64,000 nt of DNA, taken from assembly GCA_001695595.3 (NCBI GenBank), contig MBPM02000101.1, positions 172,836-236,835 of the forward strand, given 5' to 3'. Below, piece after piece: positions 35,601 through 46,800 of this stretch (its first letter is position 1; each line of letters begins with the position of its first letter). The notes beneath the pieces were generated by a model that worked only from the letters and a program-made list of their open reading frames with translations, made no database searches and had not been told where the DNA came from. This DNA is from Plasmopara viticola (taxonomy: Eukaryota; Oomycota; Peronosporomycetes; Peronosporales; Peronosporaceae). The translations under genes were made by a program, and so were the position numbers.

Positions 35601-36311
35601 AGCAAGCGAATACTGATTTACGTCCTAAATCTGTTGCTGCGTTAAGACAATACTACGAGAGGATATCTCTTTTTTAAGGAGTACCACCGAAAAGACGGGC
35701 ACAGTCTCTCAAATGGTGACGTCCTTCCACTCGACGGTGCCAACAAACGACGTGGCACCAATAATGACTTTCACCATTGACGCTGCTATGAGATATTGAG
35801 TTCGATGTCAGGTCGTGCCGTATCATATCTCGGAATGCCGGAATGATAGTCGACGCTCTAGATTATCGTTCACTCCTCTATCTGCACTTTACTATCAGTT
35901 AGTAGAATTTTAGTAACAAGTTGTTGCTAATAATTTAATAATGAGCCGATTTAGAAGATAGTGTCCACGGTATCTTCTGAAAGGTACTGCTATAATATGT
36001 TGAAAGTGGGAATGTGTGGGGCACTGTCGTCAATTTGCCTTGATAAACACCATTCAAAAGTCAAGCATAACGCTCTTCTAAATTGTTGTGATCGATGTAG
36101 CAACCATAGAACTTCGCGATGGCGACTGAGTCTACCGCAACGTTTTCCGTTTTACTGCCATTATTGCAACTCTCATTTGTCTAAATCTCCACGACTCTTG
36201 TAAGGAGACCAAACACGACCGATCAAAAGCACCACGAGTCTCAAGTACATGTCCACTCGTTCGACTATAAAAGTTCATAACATGCGCGGTACAATAGATA
36301 GTTTGGCCATG
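29641..36311. other. 6.7 kb gene desert with decayed repeats
   Basis: No intact gene is visible. ORFs of up to 132 residues occur on both strands (for instance minus 29929-30327 and plus 31739-32101) but show no family motif, and base composition is like the surrounding repeat relics. A few hundred bases around 34.8-35.3 kb are GC-richer and could be an old repeat. Confidence 0.5.
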
Positions 36312-37589
36312 TTACCGCTGCGATCTCCGCACAGCTGTCATGGCGACTTGCCATGCTGACAAATCCTTGGCTTTAGTGACACATGACGAGCAAAAGTGCA
36401 AAGTTCGCTGCATGATTTCGTCCTTCACGTCCAGCGTGAGTTTCTGTTGCATGCTACACTTGCTGCACGTGAAGCTTCGGCACAGTGTGCATCCGGTCGG
36501 TAACTGACATAGACTGTGCTTTCGATAACGTTTATGGCACACGCCACACTCTGTCCCTGTAACGAAACCATGGAGGTCGCTCTGCCGCATGAGCCAGCTC
36601 AGCTTTTTAAGCTTTGAACATTCCACGTAATCAGCACAGCCAGACAGAATGCGTGAGATGATGAGAATGCCATACCTCTTCACCATGGCACCTCGAGGAT
36701 CAAAGAATCCCCGGCAGAAGAGATCGACACTGTGATCATTTAGCTGTCGAGCGATATAACAAGTCGACAGGTGGGCTCGGATAATGTGGCCCTCATTGTC
36801 AAAAGGATTAAAGTCGTCGAGTTCAATCGAGTGGATCAGGTTGTAAAAGATCTTTTCTCCGTCCGAATCGAACGCCATCCCCATTGACTCAAGGAAGAGA
36901 AAATCCCGGCGAGTCGTAAAGGAACCAAACGTGCGAGTTCCCCACTTGATCGTCACCGATCGGAACGGATCGTCTTCCGTAGGTGACTGTAACGTGGCCA
37001 ACACCTTGCGATCGTCGAACATGTCGTTTGGCACGTACGAATGGCAAACACGCCACGCTTGGCTTGTATTCGCAAACATGCCAAACGCAACGTCTTCGAT
37101 GGTACCGTCCAGGACTCCAGTGGCCACGACGAGCGGGACATGCGATGGTTTGATCTTGGGCAAGACGCCATTCGCGTCCAACGAGACCGACTCGTGGTCG
37201 CTCGATGAACTATGTGTGTTGGTGCTGACCTTTTCCTTAAACGTCCAGTAACTTTCGTCATTGTAGCCAGATGGGCGACCCGACGTTCTCCGTTCGTGAC
37301 GTTCAATGGCCGAGAGCGACAGAAAGCGAGGTCGACTTGGCTGGACGGACGCTTCGCGCGGTTTCAGGACCTTGCATGCCTGTCGAGATCGGTACACGTG
37401 CACCTGTTCCTTCGACGTGACGTGTTTCCAATGGTCGTGCGGCAATCGTCGACCGTCTGCGACAAACAGTTCATTGATCTGTAACGTCTCGGCCACAATC
37501 GCGTCGGCTAGCTCGGTGAGCTTTTGATACTGCATCTTTGATAACGAAACGTTCTCAGGCACACCAGGGACGCCATGTCTCTGAGGCAT
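36312..37589 (-). CDS. START-like / FYVE-like zinc-finger protein (paralogue B)
   Basis: A 425-residue single-exon paralogue of the gene at 21402, on the opposite strand and convergent with it. Shared blocks are HDHWKHVTSKEQVHVYRSR (51-69), PSRPRFLS, VPLVVATGVLDGTIEDVAFG (151-170), DFLFLESMGMAFDSDGEKIF, and the C-terminal finger CGVC...CTLC...CSKC...CSSC (348-403) followed by SAWQVAM. As in paralogue A, the FYVE WxxD and RHHCR motifs are missing while the eight metal ligands are kept. The linker (about 95-145) differs completely in sequence and is shorter. Divergence is high, so the duplication is old. Start chosen at MPQRHGVPG, preceded by AT-rich DNA. Confidence 0.85.
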   Translation of the reverse strand: MPQRHGVPGVPENVSLSKMQYQKLTELADAIVAETLQINELFVADGRRLPHDHWKHVTSKEQVHVYRSRQACKVLKPREASVQPSRPRFLSLSAIERHERRTSGRPSGYNDESYWTFKEKVSTNTHSSSSDHESVSLDANGVLPKIKPSHVPLVVATGVLDGTIEDVAFGMFANTSQAWRVCHSYVPNDMFDDRKVLATLQSPTEDDPFRSVTIKWGTRTFGSFTTRRDFLFLESMGMAFDSDGEKIFYNLIHSIELDDFNPFDNEGHIIRAHLSTCYIARQLNDHSVDLFCRGFFDPRGAMVKRYGILIISRILSGCADYVECSKLKKLSWLMRQSDLHGFVTGTECGVCHKRYRKHSLCQLPTGCTLCRSFTCSKCSMQQKLTLDVKDEIMQRTLHFCSSCVTKAKDLSAWQVAMTAVRRSQR

Positions 37590-38139
37590 TGTGCTGTTTT
37601 AAAGGAGCAAGTGTCAAAATGACAAGCGCGCTGTAAAAGTGGGATGCGATACGCAAAACACCATTTCCTATTGGGACTCTAGTTGGTTGAAACTACAACC
37701 ACATGGCGGCCGACTGGGAAAGGCGATCTCTTCTTTTACATATGGTAGAGGCAGGATAAGAACAAGTCGCGCCATTGCTCACGCTGTTACTGCTGCGTCT
37801 TATCAGTGCCTGTGGCAATAGAATGGCTGGGTGACCTGCCGCAGTGGCGTCGCTGTACGCAACTCAAGACGTAAACCTATGCCATTGACGCTACTGTTTC
37901 TACTTTTGCAAATCACAAGAAGCATTGCCGGGAATTCATATTTTGGCTGTAACCAATCGAAACTATTTTGTGGTACGAAAAGTTTCAGCGTCGGCGTTAT
38001 GTCAATCAAGCTGGTTCATATTTTTTATGATAGGGACATGGATTACGTAGAGGATAAAATCAGGCCTCTTTGTCACTGTTCTCAGTAGTGTTCATCCTTC
38101 TAAGAGCTTGTGGAAGAATTAGTGTCCCAGTCCCTCTAT
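37590..38139. other. Intergenic DNA upstream of paralogue B
   Basis: It should contain the promoter of the START/FYVE-like gene. A short plus-strand ORF (ATG at 37879, end 38088, 69 residues) begins with a signal-peptide-like segment MPLTLLFLLLQITRSIAG and has several Cys, but there is no further support. Confidence 0.35.
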
Positions 38140-40150
38140 GTAGTAGGATGCTTAGACCGTAGATGCGTGGACCGCATTGTTGCGTGCAAATGCAACTAGA
38201 ATTTACTGGTCGTGCCAAGTATGCGGCGTCTCAGCCCACGTACTACGCAGTGTGGCTTTGAGCCCACAATTTATCTTGTTTGGTCATCTATCTGAGGGTT
38301 ATCTGCTACTTTGGGCTTCCCAGCAATTATTTGCCAAAACGGTAAAGCGCGGGCCCCTCCGCGGCAAACTTGTGTTCGAAAGGCCATCGTAATTAGACAA
38401 ACTTGCCGCTTGTTTCCTACGTCTACTGGCTTAAATTGGCGCGAATCGCACTTTTTGTTCAGATAATGTTATGCTTCGAATGCCATTAATCTCTTTGAAG
38501 CCAGCGAAAAAGTTGACACTTATATATACGTCTATCAGTCCGCCGGTGCTGGTCAGGCTGTGTGGAGGAGTTGGCGTAAAAGCTACAGCTGGCAGATCTA
38601 GCAGGTCCTAAAAAACTTGACCGTCAGTTCATACATGTAGAGTCGCTTACATAATATGGATACAGAAAAAAGGTCTGCTATAACCACTAATTAAAGCATC
38701 GTGTACCTACAAAAGCTAATCGTACTCAAGGTTTCAGTCATTCGAAACAACGACTCGGATCGACTCGTTCGAGTCCGCCCTACATTGGAGCACATCGTCC
38801 GCCCACTCATAGCAATTTAGCCGTGGGCGCTGTCGAGAGGTTGACCAACATCTTTAGAATTCAGAGCCCCATTGTGCAACCCTTTATTACCTGCAAAATT
38901 GGACGGCTCTGAAAGGCGTCCAATTTGACGTATTTATTCGTCTGTAGAGCTTTAAATCTAGCTGATGTGGTCTCACAATACTTGACCAGCAAAAGAGCAC
39001 GTCTGCGTGTGCGTTGAGCTCCTCAGGCTTGTAAACAGCGCGAAAGTAATATTTCGCGAAAGATGGTAGCCGGATCGCTACATTTTGAGACAAGCCTGAT
39101 GTACGCATTGCGATCCTCAATGTTCCATAGTCGAGCTTATTTCGAATTAACGAAGGATGCGTACTTTATAGTAGGTTTTTGCCATGAATGAGGTAGTTTT
39201 GTTTGACAGCTTTAAGCCATCTGGACTGAAACGAGGTGACTCGTTCATGACTGTTCTTATCAAGTTGTAGTATTATAAGATCAAATATTTACTCGAATAC
39301 GTCGTAAACAACGTCAAACGACTTTGTGTTGTCCGGCCGGCAAAGTCCGAACAGTTGCCTGCTGAAGGGGGTCTCCTTGATGGTTATAGAAGTATGCTGA
39401 ATCTCACCTCTCAGTGTCCTTTTGTTTTAATCGGACAGGTGCTTTGCGAGCACCAGTATGTAATTTCTTGACTAAATTGGTTTCTGAAGGCTATTTGAGA
39501 TTGTGTCGCCGTCAAGGAGTTTGGCCTAGGCCAAACTGAGGTGTCTTAAAGAATTTTGAGGCTTACCCAGAGCCCATTTCTGCTCACGAAGCAGCTAAAG
39601 CGTCTAGTTTTTTCTGCCTCAATGACCTGTTTGCTGATTGCAGCATAGCGCCCTTCGATTAAACTAATCTATGGTGGCCTAAATACACCTACAGAAAAAC
39701 GTGGACATATTAACATATCGTCAAAATATGTGCGGGCGAAAGCTCGAAATGGCCAAAATAATCATGTGACCAAATGGTTGATTTTTGCTGTAGTCGCTGT
39801 GGCATCACTAAATATTTTCATAGAATACTGCTAAGCGTACTAAACGCCGTAAGAGGGTCCCACATCTGGCTTTGGAAGTAGTATTCACCGAACTTGTGCA
39901 CTATACAACGTTAACGCTGGCATTTGTTAAGCAACATGTTCTGCCCTAAAACAGGTGGACCATTTTACTATTTATCTTAAGCATGAACTAGCTGCCACTT
40001 TTCCGAACGCAAAAATGCGAAAAAACTTATTCTCGTACCATACCAATTCCCTTTATTTCGAGGAGAAGCTTTACATTGCAGATCATTGCCGAGGCCGTAA
40101 GTAAATCTTGTGCTCCGTTCCTTTGCTCGGTCAAAAATTTGACCGTAAAT
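38140..40150 (+). repeat. Left arm of large inverted repeat (unclassified element)
   Basis: Segments match the reverse complement of 41990-43850 in colinear order. TATGCGGCGTCTCAG near 38220 pairs with the complement near 43770. GTCGAGAGGTTGACCAAC at 38831 pairs near 43142-43160. GGCTCTGAAAGGCGTCCAATTTG near 38907 pairs near 43070-43090. TTTGCTGTAGTCGCTGTGGCATCA near 39785 pairs near 42372-42395. GTAAATCTTGTGCTCC near 40100 pairs near 42030-42045. Identity is moderate, with indels up to about 220 bp. Compared with the right arm, this copy has more stops in the shared frame. Confidence 0.65.
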
Positions 40151-41989
40151 TCAAGGACATTATATTCAAGTGTCACATATACAAGATTCACCGGAATGTT
40201 TTATAGCATAAGCGCAATGTACGTTGCTAATCAGGGTGTTTCCAGACATTTTCACGAGATTGTAGGTCGTATCCACATCTTTAAGATTTGCTTTCATCTT
40301 AGATTTACCACCTTTAATACGGTTCTGTCTAAATACAGCCAAGAGTGTGATTACTCCGATTTTTCTAAAATTTAATAGGTCAAACACCTCTTGAAGTGTC
40401 TCAATAATACCGTTCCTATCGGGACAAAACGACCACTTATATTGTCGATTCGCCTTGCGGATAAGGCCTTACTGTCACCCTTCAGTCGCCCGTGACACCC
40501 AAAAATTGTCTTTGTATCGTATTTCTGGCGCACACATGTCGGTTTCTCATTACGTAGTGTATATGCATATATGGTTGTCGCTCGTAATGTAACATTGAAG
40601 ACGAATTGCTACCAAGGATGATGGGGTGATGCAGCGCTTTGTGCAGAGGAGGCATGGAGAAAAAAATTACGAACTTCCGGTAAATGACCGCGTACTACTT
40701 TAGGCCTAATGGGGATCGACGGGTGCAAAAGACTTTAATTTAATGAATTTATATTGGTCATGTTCTAGCCCGCACTACTCACTTTCATCAGCGAAAGGCA
40801 GGGTCATACAAAATTTTCGTAACAATTGAATTAACTTAGTGTGTCAGCCGGTGTGGATACCGTTAGGGAACATGACGTGTACAGCAAACCACGAGAAAGT
40901 TATCGAGCTTTGATACAATTATGTCACGGGCCGTTACAATGGCCAAAAATGTGAAAGCTACAAAACATCACAAAAATTTTCTCGTGTCAGGATATTGCCA
41001 GCTTTTGCACCAAGAAATATGCAAAGCTGACTGAACCCACCCAAATTCCAATTTGTTTGCGCCTAAGTATTACGCGTTTTAGAGACATGTAAACACGACG
41101 CATAACTGTAGACATAAAATGGGACTCGCGCAAAAGACGATGCCGATCCTTTTACAACTGCAGCAGCCATTGCTAAGCATTGGTCTGGTTGGTAGACCTG
41201 CTATACAGGAGAGGCCTTATTTATAAAAACCAAGCGTTTGCGCTAAAAGCTGGCTTTTTGCTAAGAGAAAATTTACTGGAGCGAAGGCTCTTTTGCACCC
41301 CAATAGCATTTATACCGTGCGAAACTTCAAATTATCAAAACTGCTCACGGCCCCACCCAGATTGCACGATCAAAATTTTGTTGTCTATGAACACATTTGC
41401 TGAAATCAAAAAAAAACCGCAAACAAGTCCTTAAGTTACAGTCTGTTGCACACGTCGGTCACACAAGACCAACAATAATGATTCATTAAAAAATGGCGTA
41501 TCTTTCTGCACGCCTTCTCTGTGCAAAGTGCTGCATTTCTTCATCATTCCCGCAAGCAAATTGTCGTCAAACTTAAGTAACAAGCAATTTACATGAATTT
41601 GCTAATTGAAAATGGAAATGCAATACTATTTAATTTCTGGACGTTACGAGCGACTGACTCGTGAACGACAAGATAACTACGTCGTAGGGTTTTTTGACAT
41701 TATAACTGGTCAATGTGCCACAACAGAAATTTTTAAATAAAATCTCTACCAGAGGTGTTGAAGCTACTAAACTTTGAAAAAACGAAGTGATTGCACTCTT
41801 TACCGCAATTTAAGCTAAACTTTATTATGGGTGGAAGATTTGAAATTAAATATTTATTCGAGGATAGAAATACATCCCACAACTGCGTTAAAATGTTTCT
41901 GGGCACCATTTAAGCAGCGAACGCTGAGCCCATGCTTAATAAAAATCAGTACATGCTAAATGTTATTAATACTTAAGTGTGTGTCCATA
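40151..41989. other. Centre of the large inverted repeat
   Basis: About 1.8 kb without recognised genes. A segment at 41235-41460 resembles 48098-48300 at both ends (AAGCTGGCTT... and TTGCACACGTCG), hinting at another dispersed repeat. Confidence 0.4.
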
Positions 41990-42345
41990 AACATACTATA
42001 AACTTCTTACCGAGTAAGGGAATGGAGCACGAGATTTACATCGTGCAAAACACAAACTCGGCAATAATACGCAATTAAAGCTCATCGATACATTCTTTTC
42101 AAGAAGCAAAATTCGGCATGACACGAGAATTAACTTCCCCGCACTTTTGTGTTTGATAGCCAAGCGTAAACTGGCAACCAGCTCATGCTCAAGATATATA
42201 GTGAAATCGTCCACCTATTCCAAGACAGAACAATTTGTTTGAAAACTTGTCAGGATGCACATTGAATACTGCACTAAATTTGGTAAATGGCTACTACCAA
42301 CTCCGAAAGCGAAAATCGAATATTTCTTTCAGGGTCATTAATACG

Positions 42346-42684
42346 CTAAGCAGCATTCTTTGAAACAGTTGGTGATGCCACAGCGACTACAGCAAAAGCG
42401 CCGTTTGGGCACATGATTGTTTCGGCAACAAGCATTCGCCCGGACATATTTTGATCCCAAACTAATCCATCCAAGTTTTTAAGAATATCTTTTGACTCGC
42501 GAGGACTTTCTTGGACCACTAAAGACAATTTTTGATCGAAAGACGCAATGCCGACATCGATAAATGCGTCATTGAGAAATAGAAAGCTTAACATTTCAGC
42601 TGCTTTAAAAGCAGCCTTTGGCTTTAAGCCCCCTTTGAGAAAGTAAAAGACGCCTTGTTCTAGCCTACGCCACATTTCTGACAT
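42346..42684 (-). CDS. ORF in repeat unit, unknown protein
   Basis: A 112-residue open frame (MSEMWRRLEQGVFYFLKGG ... SPTVSKNAA). The corresponding left-arm sequence near 39740-39835 is recognisable but has in-frame stops where this copy has Cys and Ala codons. The open copy may be the younger one, or a fragment of a longer protein coded by the mobile unit. No family recognised. Confidence 0.25.
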   Translation of the reverse strand: MSEMWRRLEQGVFYFLKGGLKPKAAFKAAEMLSFLFLNDAFIDVGIASFDQKLSLVVQESPRESKDILKNLDGLVWDQNMSGRMLVAETIMCPNGAFAVVAVASPTVSKNAA

Positions 42685-43353
42685 TCTGAACAGCTTTCTG
42701 AAATCGATTTAGACAAGAGCTTATTTGCATCGGTATACCACTGCTAGCAAAATCTCAGTCTAAATATTGAATAGGACACTAAGCGGGAATGGTCAGCAGA
42801 CTGCTGATAGCTTTATGAAGAGCCACTTGCACAGTCAATTGCTCTGACTTCGCCAGACGACACAAAGTTGTTTAGCGTTGTTTACGATGTATTTGAATAT
42901 GCAATTGATAATATGGTACCACAACTTTACAAATATTACTTCCGCGCTGATTGCAAGTCTGACGAACTCAACGTACACACAGACGCATTTTTTGTAGGTC
43001 AAGAGTTGAGTAACCCACATCATCGATTTTGATGATCTACTGACAAATGAACACGTCATGCATACAAATTGGATGCCTTTCAGAGCCCTTCATCGTCCAG
43101 GTGATGAAAAATATCACAAAGGGGCTCTAGATTTCAGTGACGTTGGTCAACCTCTCGACGGCGTATGCGGCTATATCGCTCTACAGTATTATCCAATGTA
43201 GGGTGGATCCGGTAGATTCGATCTGATTCGTTGTTCTGAAAAAAAAAGCTCCGAGTGCGATATGCTTTGTGAGTACACGATATTTAAACTAGTGGTCATT
43301 TGGGTCTAGAGCTAACCTTTTTTCGGGGTTTATATTGTATTAGTGACCACACA

Positions 43354-43435
43354 TGTACACACCGATGGTGTAGTATGCGGAGACCTGCTAGACCTGTACA
43401 AACCGATGGTGTAGTATGCGGAGACCTACTACACC
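43354..43435. repeat. Two-copy 41 bp tandem repeat
   Basis: TGTACACACCGATGGTGTAG (43354) recurs as TGTACAAACCGATGGTGTAG (43395). The two 41 bp units differ at only a few positions. The array lies inside the right arm of the large inverted repeat. Confidence 0.8.
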
Positions 43436-43850
43436 TGCCGGCTCCTTCAACAACCTGACAAGTATTCGCGGAAGGTTGGACGTGTATATAGGTGTCAACT
43501 TCATCGTCGACTTAAAAAAGATTGATGGCATTCGAGGCATAATGCAATCTGGACAAAAACGGCATCCAGTATAAGGAAAAAACAAAAGCAAGACTGTTTA
43601 TTAAGACGGACTTCAAATAACATGACCTTTCTGGCACATATTTGCCGGGAAGGGACCTGCTCTTCACCGCTACGTTTTGGCAAGCAATTATTGGAAAGCC
43701 AACAAAAGCAGACTGTACTCAGACAGATATTCAAACGATTGATCAATTGTAAGACACAAGGTAGTATGCGAGCTGAGACGCCGCATACGTTGGTACACCA
43801 AAGAATGCGGTGTCTCAGCTCGCACATCCATGCTTGAATTTGCACTCAAC

Positions 43851-46800
43851 AATGCGGTCCACAAATGTATGGGCTCATCAACTTACCCCATAAATGGGCT
43901 GGCACTCGATAGAGTTTTCCATTTTCTAAAAGCTTGAATGCTGCTGAGATCAGTGGGGAAGAGGCAGTATACTTACTCCCATAGATGGCTATTATAAGAC
44001 CATCTTTTGGTAGGAAAACAACTATTTAACTCTGCATGAAGTCGACTTAGGGCAATTGACAAAGAAAAAAATGTAATGGCATTTTCTCAATATTGGCAGA
44101 AGGCATTCTCCAGACCGTCACGAAAGAGAGATATTCAATAATTGTAAGAAGGTAATAGAGGACTGCTGTAGACTAAGGACTTACAGTTAGAAGTTGCAAG
44201 CTATTAACAATCACTTCTTTTAAAATTGTTATCGGACCTGTTGCATTGTGAGTCAGCCAAGTGATTTGACCTTTTAATCAAAGTTAGTGCTTCGTTCAAT
44301 AGACATATGGGCTATCTTGAGCAATATTGCGTTTCTCATGGTTTCAATCTCATTCGTGCCCCTTCAAAGCATTATTTCTGCACACTTTGCTAGCAAGGCG
44401 AGTACATGCCATATTAAGCCTAAGGAGAAGGAGCCGAAAAATTATAAGGCTGTGCGATTTAAGCGGCCGGTCGAGCGCAGCGGTTAGTACGAAAAAAAGC
44501 GACTTCCCAACATTGTCCAGACACATAACGCTTTTCCGCGCGGCGGTGGGTCTGACTGTCAAACTTATGGTTCCACGATTGAATGGGCTAATCTCTCCCT
44601 CACGAGCCTAAAGGGGTTAGTAGCTTTCCGTATAAAGCCGTGGTATGACCCCAGAGTTGTGCTGAATATGCTTCCTGCGAAAAGAAAGCGCAAGGCCGGG
44701 GCAGGAGCGGCTTCTTTTAAAGCTTTTTGACTAATGGCACGTCGATGTGGAATGCGTTGTAAAAAAGAAGCGCTTTTTCGGATGACATGAGCTTTATAAG
44801 ATTTGGCGCGATAATCCCGCTACATAGAACTCGTCTGAAACTTTGAACCGCTTTTTCATGACTATTTAGAAGCCGTTGCGATCTAGATTCGAGACGCTTT
44901 ATAAGTATGCCGCAGCCTTTTGGCTGCACGTTGAGGTATAGTAAGAAAGATCCTTACTCTGCGCCACTGTTTAGGTTCCCAGTGTCTATTTTGCAATTTT
45001 CCGGATGTAATTTGGAGGTGAGTTATCTGTGGCTGACCAATACGATTATTGTACTTTGTTAAAAGCTAGAGAGTAACACACTCAAGCCTGTAATGGGTTT
45101 TCAATTGAGCCGTAGAAGGAGTAGCACGGCCGAAGAGTCTCCGACAAGGTTAGAGCGACCCGCTGCTTATGACGCCAAATGAATTTTATCAACCGGGTTG
45201 ATAATATGTTTATCAAAGCATGCGCATAGCCGCCGTAAACTTATGCTGAAATAATGCTTATTTGAATTAATTTTATCTTACATCCACGCCTCCACAAAGT
45301 ACCTCGCGGCACGGGAAGGAAATAAACTTACTGTTTGCTCTCGATAGGCCGTACAGGTGAAGGCGGGTCTCAAGAGACCACACTCTAGCATCAGTTTACC
45401 AAAAATTGATATCCTAGTAATAAATACTTCATAATAAACGATCTACTTCGTGCAATAAGGGCTTTATCGTGTCACCCAAGATCGCTTTAATAATTTTGCA
45501 CGAAGTTAATCTCATCTTTAGATTGGCTATGCTATCGTTCAAATGAGCCATCACAAGCTCTGTTGGGGAAATCTTGTCCGACGCAAACGAATTATTAATA
45601 AGCAGGCTGGTCTTACCATCGACCGCATTGGTATTTCCCTTATAAGAAAAGATAGCCGAGCGCTATCGTCGTTTACCGACATGTCTACGTTAAATCCTAC
45701 TCAAACAATACGAAGCGCCCTGCAGTCTAATATGGCTGACTAAGGCTAATTTTCGGGGTCAGACAAATAGCGTTCTGAGGCTCTTACCTTATCCAAGTTT
45801 GGATTAAATGCCCGAGGATTCAGATCACGCTTTCTCTGTTTATATAGCCTCGTCAGCTCCGCTGCAACTGTAGTTTGGCAACGCTGTTCCGGCTGCTAAA
45901 AGTTGTTGGCTGTTGTCTACAGCAGATCAATTTCAAACAGAAAGTCAGATGAGAAGCGTCAACTGTGGGCTGATAACATAGTGCAAAGTGTGTGCGCCAA
46001 AGCGCCATCAATAACATCTTTACAGCCTTTTTAGAGCATCAACACATAAAAACGGGCAGAAGAGAGGCCCTTAAACTTCTTCTATCATGTCAACAAGTTC
46101 TTTGCACTTACAGTCATCAAGTATCAGCTGAATGTAATTGACAGAGCAAGGAATACAATTTATTCTACTAAAGATAAATAGAAAACAATATTCCGACAAC
46201 CATAAAAGCGAAAGTTTCATTTCTTTGTAGAAGGGTAAAAATTGTTGGGCGAAAAAAACAGAAGCTAGAAATAGTTAGCCCGGTATACTAAAAAATAGCA
46301 ATTATTGAAGGTTTCTAGGATTTGTGTACGATGAGGCCGGAGTTACTTTTGAGACAATGTCGACTTTATGTCAGCCACCATAAGAGAAAGTCTCGTTTGA
46401 AAACTTCTTGCGCTTTTGTGAGTCCTTGGGTACCTCCGGTATATCGTAGGAGTGTCGTCCTCGCGCTTGACTACATTGGTAGAAATCCATAGACCTTAAG
46501 GCTGGGTATATTGCATCTAGTAACTCTATCTGATCCGAAGCCTGGCGAGTCCCCTAGCAGTCACACATTTTATTATATTTAAGCGGCCAGTTGAGCTTGG
46601 AGCTCACTACGAAGGATAAAGGATTGCCAACTCAGCTTAAAGACTTTGCGCTGAGATCCTTGAAAATAGGTTAGACTGTGAAGCTCATATATACATGTGC
46701 AAAAGGTTGCACCTTCTCGTTGAGGTTGTAATACGGAATATGCCGCGTCTTGATTGCCAGCGCTGAGCCTCAAGCGCGTACACTTGGTCGCGTTGAATGT

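Larger units (their letters stand above)
41990..43850 (-). repeat. Right arm of large inverted repeat (unclassified element)
   Basis: This is the inverted partner of 38140-40150. On the minus strand it keeps two longer frames. The frame at 42684-42346 reads EQGVFYFLKGGLKPKAAFKA and GRMLVAETIMCPNGAFAVVA. The frame at 42214-41996 reads MDDFTIYLEHELVASLRLAI. I cannot assign these to a known transposase, integrase or effector family. The left arm encodes the same sequence with stops, which shows that the repeat unit once carried a protein-coding gene. Confidence 0.6.

Noticed and set aside
43354..43435. CRISPR-like repeat
   Set aside because: Only two directly adjacent units without spacers, in a eukaryotic repeat; this is an ordinary tandem duplication.
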